Below the pieces are notes generated by a model. The model was not told where the DNA came from and did no database searches. It saw only the letters and a list, made by a program, of their open reading frames with translations. The position numbers and the translations under genes are program-made. A stretch of 64,000 bases of DNA from Bryobacterales bacterium. Lineage in GTDB: Bacteria > Acidobacteriota > Terriglobia > Bryobacterales > Bryobacteraceae. Positions within the stretch are counted from its first letter, which is position 1; the number at the start of each line of letters is the position of its first letter. The stretch covers positions 186,001-250,000 of the forward strand of contig JADJOP010000005.1 in NCBI GenBank assembly GCA_016713735.1, written 5' to 3'. This document shows positions 39,679 to 48,571 of the stretch, piece after piece.

Positions 39679-40491
39679 TTACACCAACGGCACCCGCGGA
39701 TCCTTGTCCTTCCACGCCCCACGCACCCACGCATACTGCGGATCATCCGACGCCGCCATCGACCGCGCCGGCCCCGCCAGCGCATTCAGGTAATACACGT
39801 TGTACCCATGCGCCGCCACCACCGGATGGTAGCCCTCCGGTATCAACACCAACTCCCCGCTCCGCACCGTGATCGTCTCATCCAACTTCTTATCCGCCGT
39901 GTACACCCGCTGAATCGCATACCCCTCCGGCTGGTCGATCTTGTAGTAGTAAATCTCCTCCAGATCCACCTCGCCCGGCGGATTGTGCACATCATGCTTA
40001 TGCGGCGGATAACTCGACCAGTTCCCCGACGGCGTGTACACCTCCACAATCAACAACCGCTGCGCCGCAAACTCCGGCTTCAACATGTGGTTGATCTGCC
40101 GCGTCGCATTCCCCCCGCCGCGCACCTCCACCTCCACCTCTTCCGGCCTCACCAACCGCGCCGGAAACTTCTCCTCTGCCTTGCAGTAACACAACGCCAC
40201 TTCCAAATCGCTCTCCGCCTTCACCTCAAACTCCGTCCCCACCGGCAAATACAGCGTCCACGGCTTCCCATCAAACACGTTCTTCCGCCCGCCAATCGGG
40301 CCCCACTCGCCCGCGCTCGACTTCACCGAGCAAACCCCGCCCAACACCACCATCGCCAGTTCGTTCCCGCCCGTCGCCCCGGCAAACCCGCCGCCCGCGC
40401 TCACCGTCCGCGTCTCAAACGACAAATACTCAAATCCAAAATCATTCCGCACGCCCGCGAAACTCTCGGCACTCATCAATAGCTTGCTCAT
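39679..40491 (-). CDS. iolB: 5-Deoxy-glucuronate isomerase
   Basis: I start at the ATG at 40491 (MSKLLMSAESFAGVRND), which overlaps the lacI stop as ATGA with GGGAG 6 bases upstream. The 270-residue product is a bicupin: FDGKPWTLYLPVGTEFEV in the first half and the metal-binding WSSYPPHKHDVHNPPGEVDL with EEIYYYKIDQPEGY in the second, as in IolB. It converts 5-deoxyglucuronate to 5-dehydro-2-deoxygluconate. It is the first structural gene after the regulator. Confidence 0.92.
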   Translation of the reverse strand: MSKLLMSAESFAGVRNDFGFEYLSFETRTVSAGGGFAGATGGNELAMVVLGGVCSVKSSAGEWGPIGGRKNVFDGKPWTLYLPVGTEFEVKAESDLEVALCYCKAEEKFPARLVRPEEVEVEVRGGGNATRQINHMLKPEFAAQRLLIVEVYTPSGNWSSYPPHKHDVHNPPGEVDLEEIYYYKIDQPEGYAIQRVYTADKKLDETITVRSGELVLIPEGYHPVVAAHGYNVYYLNALAGPARSMAASDDPQYAWVRGAWKDKDPRVPLV

Positions 40492-41498
40492 CTCTTCTCC
40501 CATGGCGGGCACGTCGAGGCCCGCACAATCAACTCTCCCGGCACCTTCACAATCTGGCTCGAGGCTTCTTTCGTGATCAGCCGCAGCAGCGTATGCGTCG
40601 CTAGCCGTCCCATCTCCCCCATCGGCTGCCTCACCGTCGTCAACGGCGGATTCAAATATTGGCTGATGTACAAATCATCGAACCCCACCAGCGACAAGTC
40701 CTCCGGCACCAGCAACCCCCGCGCCCGCGCCTCGTGCATCGCCCCCAGCGCCGACATGTCGTTGTAGCAGAACACCGCCGTCGGCGGCGCCTCCAACTGC
40801 AGCAGCTGCCCCAGCGCCTCCCGCGCTCCCTCCGGCTTGCCGTCGCCCTTCACCACCAGCGCCGCATCATAGGCGATACCCATCTCCGCCAGCGCCCGCT
40901 CATACCCCCCACGCCGCTCCGCATCCGACTGATGCCCGTTGCGGTCGCCGATATACCCAATCCGCCTGTGCCCCAACCGCGCCAAATGCATCGCCGCCGC
41001 ATAACTCCCGCCCTCGTTGTCGATCATCACCGAATGCGCCGCCTCGCTCGGATGCTGGTTGTTCAGCAACACCAGCGGCACCTCCATCTGCGTCAACATC
41101 GGCACATGCAGCGCCCCCACCCGCGACGACGTCACGATGATCCCGTCCACCCGCCGCTCTTCAAAACTCCGCACCACCCGCATCTCGCGCGCCGGCTCCG
41201 CGTTCGAGTTCGCCAGGAACACGCTATAGCCCCGTTCCTCGGCCGCATCCTCAATCCCGCCCACCACACCGGCCACAAATGGGTCCGAAATGTTCGTCAC
41301 CACCACGCCAATCGTGTCCGTCCGCCGCGTCACCAGGCTCCGCGCCGCCGCGCTCCGGTACCCCGCCTCCTCCGCCAACTTCCGGATCAACTCCCCCGTC
41401 TCCCGGTTCACCAGCGGCGAGTTCCGCAACGCCCGCGACACCGTCGAATTCGACACCGACGCAGTCTTCGCAATGTCCTTAATGGAAAGTCGTTTCAC
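40488..41498 (-). CDS. LacI-family regulator of the inositol operon
   Basis: This 336-residue protein starts at GTG 41498. The N-terminal HTH reads LSIKDIAKTASVSNSTVSRA followed by the hinge helix region AEEAGYRSAAARSLVTRR. The ligand-binding domain is of periplasmic-binding-protein type (IGVVVTNISDPFVAGVVGGI, FDDLYISQYLNPPLTTVRQP). It is the first gene of the operon and coupled to iolB, so it likely represses the operon in the absence of inositol or an intermediate. A 14-base imperfect palindrome about 20 bases upstream may be its operator. Confidence 0.92.
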   Translation of the reverse strand: MKRLSIKDIAKTASVSNSTVSRALRNSPLVNRETGELIRKLAEEAGYRSAAARSLVTRRTDTIGVVVTNISDPFVAGVVGGIEDAAEERGYSVFLANSNAEPAREMRVVRSFEERRVDGIIVTSSRVGALHVPMLTQMEVPLVLLNNQHPSEAAHSVMIDNEGGSYAAAMHLARLGHRRIGYIGDRNGHQSDAERRGGYERALAEMGIAYDAALVVKGDGKPEGAREALGQLLQLEAPPTAVFCYNDMSALGAMHEARARGLLVPEDLSLVGFDDLYISQYLNPPLTTVRQPMGEMGRLATHTLLRLITKEASSQIVKVPGELIVRASTCPPWEKR

Positions 41499-41516
41499 GG
41501 CGTTCTTTCAGCATAA

Positions 41517-41530
41517 TGCAAACGTTGCCA
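41517..41530. promoter_or_regulatory. Candidate LacI-type operator upstream of the inositol operon
   Basis: On the minus strand it reads TGGCAACGTTTGCA, an imperfect CG-centred palindrome of the length seen for LacI/GalR sites, containing GCAA-N3-TTGC arms. It is immediately upstream of a CATTAT that could be the -10 element, 14 bases before the GTG start of lacI. Confidence 0.45.
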
Positions 41531-41602
41531 AAACGACAGCCCCAGCCGCTGATCCCCCCACATCCCCGCATCGCCAGCCCCTCCGAGCTACACTGTCTCC
41601 AC

Positions 41603-42609
41603 ATGCCGCGCGCCCTGCTGCTACTCACTCTCACCATCTGCGCCTTCGCCCAGGCCCCCGCCCCCCAGAAGCCCTTCACCCCCAACGCCCAACTCAAGGT
41701 CCCCGCCCGCGTCGGCTACGACGCCGTGATCATCGGCACCAAGCAAAAGCTCGAACAGGGCGGCACGCGCGAACTCACCATCACCTCCGCCGAACTCGCC
41801 CTCACCTTCCCCAACCGCGTCGAAAACGTCATCGCCACCGCCGCCGAAAAGCTCCTCATCATCCGAGGCTCCCTCCGCAACGCCGAAAAGACCTCCAACA
41901 TCAACCTCGGCCCCAGCGCCGTCATCGGCCTCCGCCTCCCCCAGCGCTACACCGGAACCGGCAAGTTCGCCTTCGTCCGCCACTACGACCCCGTCACGCT
42001 CAACCACGTCAGGCACAATCTCAAAGGCGGCCAGTCCGGCTCCTTCGTCGGCGTCTGGCGCATCCCCGCCGACTTCACTGACTTCCGCCTCGGCTTCACC
42101 TCCGACACCCCCAAATACGTTGCCTGGTACGACTTCACCTCCACCATCACCCGCCTCAAATCCATCCACGCCGCCCCCGACGGCCTCACCACCAACCCTC
42201 CGCCCAGGTCCCCGCCAACACGCGCTTCTCGCTCGACGGCCTCACCATCCAACCCGGCCCCCTCACCCGCCCCGCCCGCATCGCCGGCGCCGCCACTGAC
42301 CTCTCCAAACCCTTCTACGTCGTCAACCTCAACGTCACCAACTCCCTCCTCCTGCCCGCCCGCTGGGGCTGGCAATACATCAACGCCGAGTTCATCGGAG
42401 CCGACGGCTCCGCCACCAAGTTCTACCCGAACATCATCAACCAAGCCAACGACACCCCCTGGTCCGGCGACCTCGACCCCGGCGCCACCGCCCCCTCCCA
42501 ACTCCTCTTCTACCCCGCTACCCCCATCACCCCCCGCGCCCTCCGCCTCACCCTGATCGCCACCGGCCGCTCCCCCCAATTCACCCACGCCCTCTCCCTC
42601 GCGCGATAA
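41603..42609 (+). CDS. Exported hypothetical protein, one frameshift
   Basis: The signal peptide MPRALLLLTLTICAFAQAPA is followed by a beta-rich body (VGYDAVIIGTKQKLEQGGTR, FPNRVENVIATAAEKLLIIR, GQSGSFVGVWRIPADFTDFR). The frame breaks near 42200 where a C run is one base short; the other frame then gives FSLDGLTIQPGPLTRPARIA, SKPFYVVNLNVTNSLLLPAR and a C-terminus LRLTLIATGRSPQFTHALSL, ending at 42609. Total length is about 335 residues. I do not recognise the family; it may be an immunoglobulin-like secreted protein. There is no ribosome site before the ATG, but TACACT ends 8 bases upstream, so translation may be leaderless. Confidence 0.65.
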
Positions 42610-42655
42610 TCACACCAGCCACATCAATCACTCCGCCGCCGAAAGGAGCCCGCCC

Positions 42656-43603
42656 ATGCACCGCCGCACCTTCTCCGGAGCCGTCTTCGCCGGACTCGGT
42701 CTCACCTCCCAATCCGCCCGCGCCGCCAAACCCAAACCCGGCGCCACCCCCATGCGCGATTTCGGACGCACCGGTGTGAAACTGTCCGTCGTCGGCCAGG
42801 GCGGCGCACGCCTCGCCCTCCTCCGCACCAAGGAAGCCGCCCGCGCCCACGTCCGCTACGCCTACGACCTCGGCCTCAACTACTTCGACTGCGCCCACTC
42901 CTACTGGGAAGGCCACTCCGAAGAGGTCTACGGCGACGTCCTCTCCGATGTCCGCAAAAAGGTCTTCATCACCACCAAGTCCTCCAAACGCACCCGCCGC
43001 GAAGCCGAATCCGAACTCCACGCCTCCCTCAAAAGCCTCAAAACCGACTACCTCGACCTCTGGCAAATGCACGGCGTCCAATCCCAGGACGACATCGACC
43101 GCATCTTCTCCCCCGGCGGCGCACTCGAAGCCTTCGAAGCCGCCAAGTCCGCCGGCAAATGCCGCTTCTTCGGCTTCACCGGCCACTACGATCCCAACAT
43201 CCACGCCGCCATGCTCAAGGCCTACCCCAAGTGGGACTCCATCCTCATGCCCCTCCACGCCGCCGACCCCTCCTACCTCAGCTTCGAAAACATCGCCCTC
43301 CCCGCCGCCGTCCAGCGCGGCATCGGCATCCAGGCCATGAAGGTCTTCGGCAATGCGTTCCTACTCCGCGTCCTCAACGCCGAGGAATGCCTCCGCTACG
43401 CCCTCTCCCTCCCCATCTCCTGCGCCACCGTCGGCTGCTCCACCCCCGGCCAGCTCGACGACGACGTCCGCATCGCCCAATCCTTCAAACCCTACACCCC
43501 CGAAGAAATGGCCGCCCTCCGCCACCGCGCCATCACCGCCGGCCCCGGAGGCCTCAAAGGCCCCGCCCTCGAATACTGGAAACAAGGCGGCGTCTGGAAA
43601 TAG
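42656..43603 (+). CDS. Exported aldo/keto reductase
   Basis: This 315-residue protein starts with a short signal (MHRRTFSGAVFAGLGLTSQS), with a GAAAGGAG ribosome site. The AKR core begins FGRTGVKLSVVGQGGARLA; catalytic Asp and Tyr lie in LNYFDCAHSYWEGHSEEVYG, Lys in VFITTKSSKR and His in DLWQMHGVQS. It resembles the AKR at 2 kb strongly, including the phrase YWxGxSEEVYGxxL, so the two are paralogues. Such exported AKRs probably act on extracellular or periplasmic sugars or quinone-like molecules; the substrate is unknown. Confidence 0.88.
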   Translation: MHRRTFSGAVFAGLGLTSQSARAAKPKPGATPMRDFGRTGVKLSVVGQGGARLALLRTKEAARAHVRYAYDLGLNYFDCAHSYWEGHSEEVYGDVLSDVRKKVFITTKSSKRTRREAESELHASLKSLKTDYLDLWQMHGVQSQDDIDRIFSPGGALEAFEAAKSAGKCRFFGFTGHYDPNIHAAMLKAYPKWDSILMPLHAADPSYLSFENIALPAAVQRGIGIQAMKVFGNAFLLRVLNAEECLRYALSLPISCATVGCSTPGQLDDDVRIAQSFKPYTPEEMAALRHRAITAGPGGLKGPALEYWKQGGVWK

Positions 43604-43657
43604 CATCTGCGTTCATCTGCGTTCATCGGCGGCCAAAATCATTCCCACGCCCTTGCC

Positions 43658-45562
43658 TCATCGCCCCCGATCCCAAGGCATGGCAAACGTCGGCCGCCCC
43701 GCATACCGCGTCATCTTGCACTCCAACACCGCCCCCGCCCCAGCCTCCAATCGCACCGTCACCACCGGCCCACCCACCGCCACCGTCTTCCCATTCACCG
43801 TCACCGCATCCAACCGGTGCTCCCCATACCCGCCCCCTTGCACCACCACCTCCCGCGCCTCCGTCTGGTTCACATTCACCAGCGTCACCGTCGCCGAATC
43901 CGCCCCCAGCTTCGACACCAACGCCGCCACATCCTCCGGCAACCCCGCCCGCCGCTTCACCGGATCGAAATACCGGAACCGGCTATGCAGCGTCCACACC
44001 CGCCCGCCCGCGAAATACCCGCCCAGCGTCAAATTCGTCAGGCCATTCGTCGTCGCCGGATTCAAATCCAGTAAGTAATCCGCCAGCCGCGTATCCGCCG
44101 TCGTCTCATCCGTGCGAATCATCTCCGCCCGCCGCCGCACCCGCTGTAAGTCCGCCTCCAGCGCCTTCTCCGGAAACGCCGCGAACTTACCTTCCAAATA
44201 CCCCAACCACGCCGCCGACCGGTCCGCCTCCTCATACCCGCCCCCGCGCCCGCCCCGCGCCATCTCCGCCGCCACCGGCAACCGCTCCATGTCCTTCCGG
44301 TCCATTGACCACAAGTAAATCTCCATCAACCGGTCCGTATGCAGCCGAGGCGAATACTGATACCAACTCGGCGCGCCATTGTACTTGTACCCGCGCGGAT
44401 CGCCATACATCGTCGGCAGCATCACCCGCCCGTTCTCCACCTTCTTCTGCGCATAAATCAAATCCAACTGTTTCCGCAGCACCCCCACAAATGACTGATC
44501 GCCGCTCAACAACAGCGCATTCCCAAACCCCGGCCACGACCCCGCCGTAAAGTAATTCCGGTGCGCAATCTGCCCCAACTCCCCATCGAAGATCGTAAAG
44601 TTCCAACCATACGTCCCCTTCCACCACTGCCCGTTGTACTCGCCGCCAATCTTCCCGTTCAGTCCCACATTACTCGGAATCATCCCCCCGGCTTCTTCCG
44701 TCCGCTGCTTCCACGCGCCCACATAATCCAACACCCACTGCCTGTACTTTTCATCGCCCGTCAACGCATACGCATTCAACCCCAAAATCGTCGACGCTAA
44801 GTTCAGCGAGTTATCGCCGACACTATCCAAATACTCATCGCAGTGCGCCAACATCTTCTTATAATTCGCCTCCAGGTCCAGCATCTTCCCGCGCCCCGCC
44901 GGATTGTGCAGTAAGTGAAACGACCCCGGCACCGGGTCGCCCACCCAGTCATACGTCGTCGCCTTCCGCAGCATCGGACCCAAACTCCCCGTCCAAATGC
45001 TCTTGATCACCTTCACCGCCGGATCGTAATTCGGCGCCTCCGGATCCTCGCCCATATACATCGCCGCAAACCGCTTCATCCGCGCCTTGTACAGTTCATC
45101 GTTCGGGTCCGACAACCCCTGCAACAGAAACGCCCGCATCCCCTCCGCCGTGTGAAACCAATCCGACTGCGTAATGAACTCCCGCCGGTACGCCCCGTTC
45201 TTCGCTAAATCGGTCAATTTAGTCCGCAATTCGCCATACTGCCGCAGGTGCCCCTCCTGCCCCTTCTTGAACAACTGCAGCGACGAGTCCGCGCCCCCCA
45301 GCGCATGCAGCAGCGTCCAGTTCCAATACGTCTCAATCGCATCGTCCGGACCATCCAGCGTCCCCCACCGAGGCGTATGTGCCAGGTACCCCCGCTCGTC
45401 CACGAACTTCTCCGCGAACAACTCCACGGCCCGCGAATTCGCCCGCAGCAACTCCCGCTCCAGCAGCGCCCAATGCGGCGGTGCCATCGGCGTCTTCACC
45501 TGAATCGTCTGCGCGGCGCACAACGCCGCCAATATCATCCCGGCACTCAACGTCAGCTTCAT
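43658..45562 (-). CDS. Large exported protein of unknown function
   Basis: The start is the ATG at 45562 (MKLTLSAGMILAALCAAQTI), a signal peptide; a second ATG lies two codons upstream. The 634-residue mature chain is rich in aromatic residues and in helical repeats: ETYWNWTLLHALGGADSSLQ, LASTILGLNAYALTGDEKYR, WWKGTYGWNFTIFDGELGQI, YNGAPSWYQYSPRLHTDRLM. This pattern fits an alpha/alpha-barrel as in glycoside hydrolases or polysaccharide lyases, followed by a beta domain at the C-terminus (VTLVNVNQTEAREVVVQGGG). I could not assign a CAZy family. It is divergent from the RidA gene, 42 bases away. Confidence 0.8.
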   Translation of the reverse strand: MKLTLSAGMILAALCAAQTIQVKTPMAPPHWALLERELLRANSRAVELFAEKFVDERGYLAHTPRWGTLDGPDDAIETYWNWTLLHALGGADSSLQLFKKGQEGHLRQYGELRTKLTDLAKNGAYRREFITQSDWFHTAEGMRAFLLQGLSDPNDELYKARMKRFAAMYMGEDPEAPNYDPAVKVIKSIWTGSLGPMLRKATTYDWVGDPVPGSFHLLHNPAGRGKMLDLEANYKKMLAHCDEYLDSVGDNSLNLASTILGLNAYALTGDEKYRQWVLDYVGAWKQRTEEAGGMIPSNVGLNGKIGGEYNGQWWKGTYGWNFTIFDGELGQIAHRNYFTAGSWPGFGNALLLSGDQSFVGVLRKQLDLIYAQKKVENGRVMLPTMYGDPRGYKYNGAPSWYQYSPRLHTDRLMEIYLWSMDRKDMERLPVAAEMARGGRGGGYEEADRSAAWLGYLEGKFAAFPEKALEADLQRVRRRAEMIRTDETTADTRLADYLLDLNPATTNGLTNLTLGGYFAGGRVWTLHSRFRYFDPVKRRAGLPEDVAALVSKLGADSATVTLVNVNQTEAREVVVQGGGYGEHRLDAVTVNGKTVAVGGPVVTVRLEAGAGAVLECKMTRYAGRPTFAMPWDRGR

Positions 45563-45604
45563 GGCCAAACACGATATCAGCTTTGATACGATCGCTCACA
45601 CCCC

Positions 45605-46810
45605 ATGCGCCCAGCCCTCTGCCTCCTCGCAATCTTCATCACCCTCGCCCCCACTCTCGCAAAAGCCCAACCCCGCGTCATCACGCCCGCCAACGCCCGC
45701 CCGCCCGTCGGCCCCTACAGCCCCGGCATCTTCGCCGGCGACTTCCTCTACGTCTCCGGCCAAGGCGCCGCCCGCCTCGACGGCACCTTCCCCGACACCC
45801 CCGAAGCCCAGGTCGAACAATCCCTCGCCCGCGTCCGTGCCATCGTCGAAGCCGCCGGCCTCACCATGCGCCACGTCGTCTACGCCCATCTCTATCTCAA
45901 GGACATCACCGCCTACGACGCCGCCAACCGCGCCTGGTCCCGCGCCTTCCCCACCGATCCCCCCGCCCGCGCCGTCCTCGGCGTCGCCCAAATGCCCACC
46001 GGCACCCCCGTCGAAATCACCGTCGTCGCCTACCGCCACCTCGACCGCCGCCGCATAGTCACGCCCCCCAATCACACCCCCACCGAACCCGTCTCCCCCG
46101 CCGTCATCGCCGGCGACCGCCTCTATCTCTCCGGCATCCTCGGCCAAGGCCCCACCCCCGCCGCGCAATTAGAGAGCGCCTTTTCCGAAATCGACACCAT
46201 CCTCACCGCCGCCAGAATCGACCGCCGCCACCTCGCCTTCGTCAACCCCTACCTCACCGAAGCCATGCCCATGGACGCCATGAACCGCGTCTACGCCACC
46301 AAATTCGAATTCGGCAACACCCCCGCCCGCGCCACCATCCGCGTCAACGCCCTCCCCCGCAACGCCGCCATCTCCTTCACCGGAGTCGCCGCCCTCGACC
46401 TTGCCCAACGCCGCGCCGTCCGCCCCAAAAACATGCCGCCCAGCCCCACCGCCAGCCCCTGCGTCTTCATCGCCGACACCTTCTACTGCTCCGCCAAATC
46501 CGGTTTCATCCCCGGCCCGAACTCCGGCATCTACGCCCACACCGTCGAAACCCAACTCCGCCAAACCATGCGCAACCTCCTCGACGGCTTAGAAGAAGCC
46601 GGCCTGACTTTCTCAAACATCGTCGCCACTAACGTCTACCTCGACTCGATCGACGACTTCGCCCCCATGAACAAAACCTACGCCGAATACTTCTCCACCG
46701 CGCCCCCCACCCGCACCACCGTCCAGCAAATCCCCTCCGCCCCCCGCACCCCCGACCCCCGTGGCCGCTACCCCACCCTCGAACAAATCTCCCTCATCGC
46801 CGTAAAGTAG
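45605..46810 (+). CDS. Exported protein with three RidA (YjgF/YER057c) domains
   Basis: The signal peptide (MRPALCLLAIFITLAPTLAK) precedes three tandem RidA-like domains, about residues 25-143, 144-260 and 270-401. The first is the best preserved: RPPVGPYSPGIFAGDFLYVS, RHVVYAHLYLKDITAYDAAN and PARAVLGVAQMPTGTPVEIT, with the ligand-binding Arg and the downstream Glu. The second has PARATIRVNALPRNAAI and the third PPTRTTVQQ, keeping Arg but not the Glu. RidA proteins hydrolyse reactive enamines/imines released by PLP enzymes; the next gene is a PLP enzyme. Export of a triple RidA is unusual. TACGAT lies 12 bases before the ATG. Confidence 0.86.
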   Translation: MRPALCLLAIFITLAPTLAKAQPRVITPANARPPVGPYSPGIFAGDFLYVSGQGAARLDGTFPDTPEAQVEQSLARVRAIVEAAGLTMRHVVYAHLYLKDITAYDAANRAWSRAFPTDPPARAVLGVAQMPTGTPVEITVVAYRHLDRRRIVTPPNHTPTEPVSPAVIAGDRLYLSGILGQGPTPAAQLESAFSEIDTILTAARIDRRHLAFVNPYLTEAMPMDAMNRVYATKFEFGNTPARATIRVNALPRNAAISFTGVAALDLAQRRAVRPKNMPPSPTASPCVFIADTFYCSAKSGFIPGPNSGIYAHTVETQLRQTMRNLLDGLEEAGLTFSNIVATNVYLDSIDDFAPMNKTYAEYFSTAPPTRTTVQQIPSAPRTPDPRGRYPTLEQISLIAVK

Positions 46811-46869
46811 CCTCCGCAACGCCTCCGCGCCCACCCCCCAAAACCCACTACAGTAGAACAGAGGTCACC

Positions 46870-48520
46870 ATGCTTCCCAACTTTTTCCGCACCCTCCTCG
46901 AGCGCCGCATGCCCGCGCTCACCCGCCGCAACCTCCTCACCGCCACCACCCGCCGCGGCCGCGCAATTCACCCCGCTCCCCACCACTCAAGCCGCCGAAG
47001 GCGGCCCCCTCCAAATCGGCCCCAACATCTTCCAATCCATCGGCGTCCGCCCCCTCATCAACTGCAAGGGCACCTTCACCATCGTCACCGGCTCGCAAAG
47101 CCTCCCCGAAGTGAAGCAGGCCATGATGGAGGCCAGCAAACACTACGTCCACCTCGACGAGCTCATGGACGCCGTCGGCCGCCGCCTCGCCGCCATCACC
47201 CAGGCCGAATGGGGCATCATCACCAACGGCTGCGCCGCCGCCCTCACCCACGCCACCGCCGCCTCCATCGCCGGCACCGATCCCGAAAAGCTCCAGCGCG
47301 TCCCCGACCTCACCGGCCTCAAGAACGAAGTCATCGCCCCCCGCCACTCGCGCAACGTCTACGACCACGCCATCCGCATGCTCGGCGTCAAAATCATCGA
47401 GGTCGACTCCCTCGCCGAACTCGAGCGCGCCTTCAATCCCCGCACCGCCATGGTCATGATCCTCGCCTCCCCCGCCGCCGACCGCGAGCCCCTCTCCACC
47501 CAAACCGTCTGCCGCGTCGCCGCCCAGCACAACGTCCCCGTCATCGTCGACGCCGCCGCCGAAATCCTCACCATCCCCAATAAGCACCTCCTCGCCGGCG
47601 CCACCATGGTCGCCTACAGCGGCGGCAAGTGCCTCCGCGGACCCCAGGCCGCCGGACTCCTCCTCGGCCGCAAAGACATCGTCCAGGCCGCCTGGCTCCA
47701 CTCCGCCCCCCACCATGCCTTCGGCCGCTCCCTCAAGGTCGGCAAGGAAGAGATCATGGGCATGCTCGCCGCCGTCGAAGCCTGGGTCAAGCGCGACTAC
47801 CAGGCCGAATTCCGCACCTGGGAATCCTGGCTCGCCGACATCGCCAAGGCCGTCGAATCCGTCCCCGGCGTCACCACCCAGGTCCGCCAGCCCAACAGCC
47901 TCTCCAACCACGCTCCCACCCTCACCATCCGTTGGGACGCCGCCAAAATCGGAGTTTCGGGCCGTGAACTCGAAAAATACGCCTACGACAACGACCCCCG
48001 CATCGTCCTCGGCTCCGCCTCCGGCGACATGGGCTCCTCCGAACCCAGCACCATCGGCATCCAGCCCTACATGATGATGCCCGGCGAACACAAACTCGTC
48101 GCCCAGCGTCTCCAGGCCCTGCTCTCCAAGCCCCCCAAAATCGACCGCGCCCCCAAGCCCGCCGGCCCCAACGCCAACATCGACGGCCAGTGGCAACTCT
48201 CCATTCAATACTCCCGAGGCTCGGCCACCCACCACCTCGTCTTCGAACAATCCGAAGCCAAACTCGCCGGCACCCATCGCGGCGACATCACCTCCGGCGA
48301 ACTCCGCGGCAACGTCGAAGGCCCCCAGGTCACCTTCAACAGCCGCCACCGCTACGAAGGCACCATGCTCACCTACGCCTTCACCGGAAAACTCGACGGC
48401 GACAAACTCTCCGGCACCGTCAACATGGGCGAATACGGCAACGCCCAATGGACCGCCCAGCGCGTCCAATACGGCGCCAACAACCGCCGTCGGCCTGGTC
48501 CAAGCCCCGCCCTCTCCTGA
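46870..48520 (+). CDS. SelA-like PLP-dependent enzyme with fused C-terminal beta domain, Tat-type N-terminus, one frameshift
   Basis: The N-terminus MLPNFFRTLLERRMPALTRR continues NLLTATT, a Tat-like signal; the frame shifts near 46950 (one base extra or two missing in a C run) into GPLQIGPNIFQSIGVRPLIN and on. The fold-type I core includes ASKHYVHLDELMDAVGRRLA, HNVPVIVDAAAEILTIPNK and the Schiff-base Lys in MVAYSGGKCLRGPQAAGL, as in selenocysteine-synthase-like ammonia-lyases and aldolases. The last about 100 residues (NIDGQWQLSIQYSRGSATHH onward) form an extra beta domain. It is about 545 residues. RidA beside it suggests enamine or imine products. Confidence 0.82.
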
Positions 48521-48541
48521 CCTACTCACCCCGTAACTGAG

Positions 48542-48561
48542 CCGCGCCTGTAAGGGCGCGG
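48542..48561. terminator. Hairpin between convergent genes, REP-like
   Basis: CCGCGCC-TGTAAG-GGCGCGG is a perfect 7-base stem with a 6-base loop, 22 bases after the SelA-like stop and 11 bases before the phosphoesterase stop, so it could end transcription from both sides. Its outer sequence GAGCCGCG...GCGGTTCT is shared with an element at 55665. Confidence 0.6.
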
Positions 48562-48571
48562 TTCTGGCTTT

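Noticed and set aside
46937..48529. Minus-strand open frame of 530 codons over the SelA-like gene
   Set aside because: It is Gly/Asp/Val-rich antisense of a PLP enzyme; no motif.
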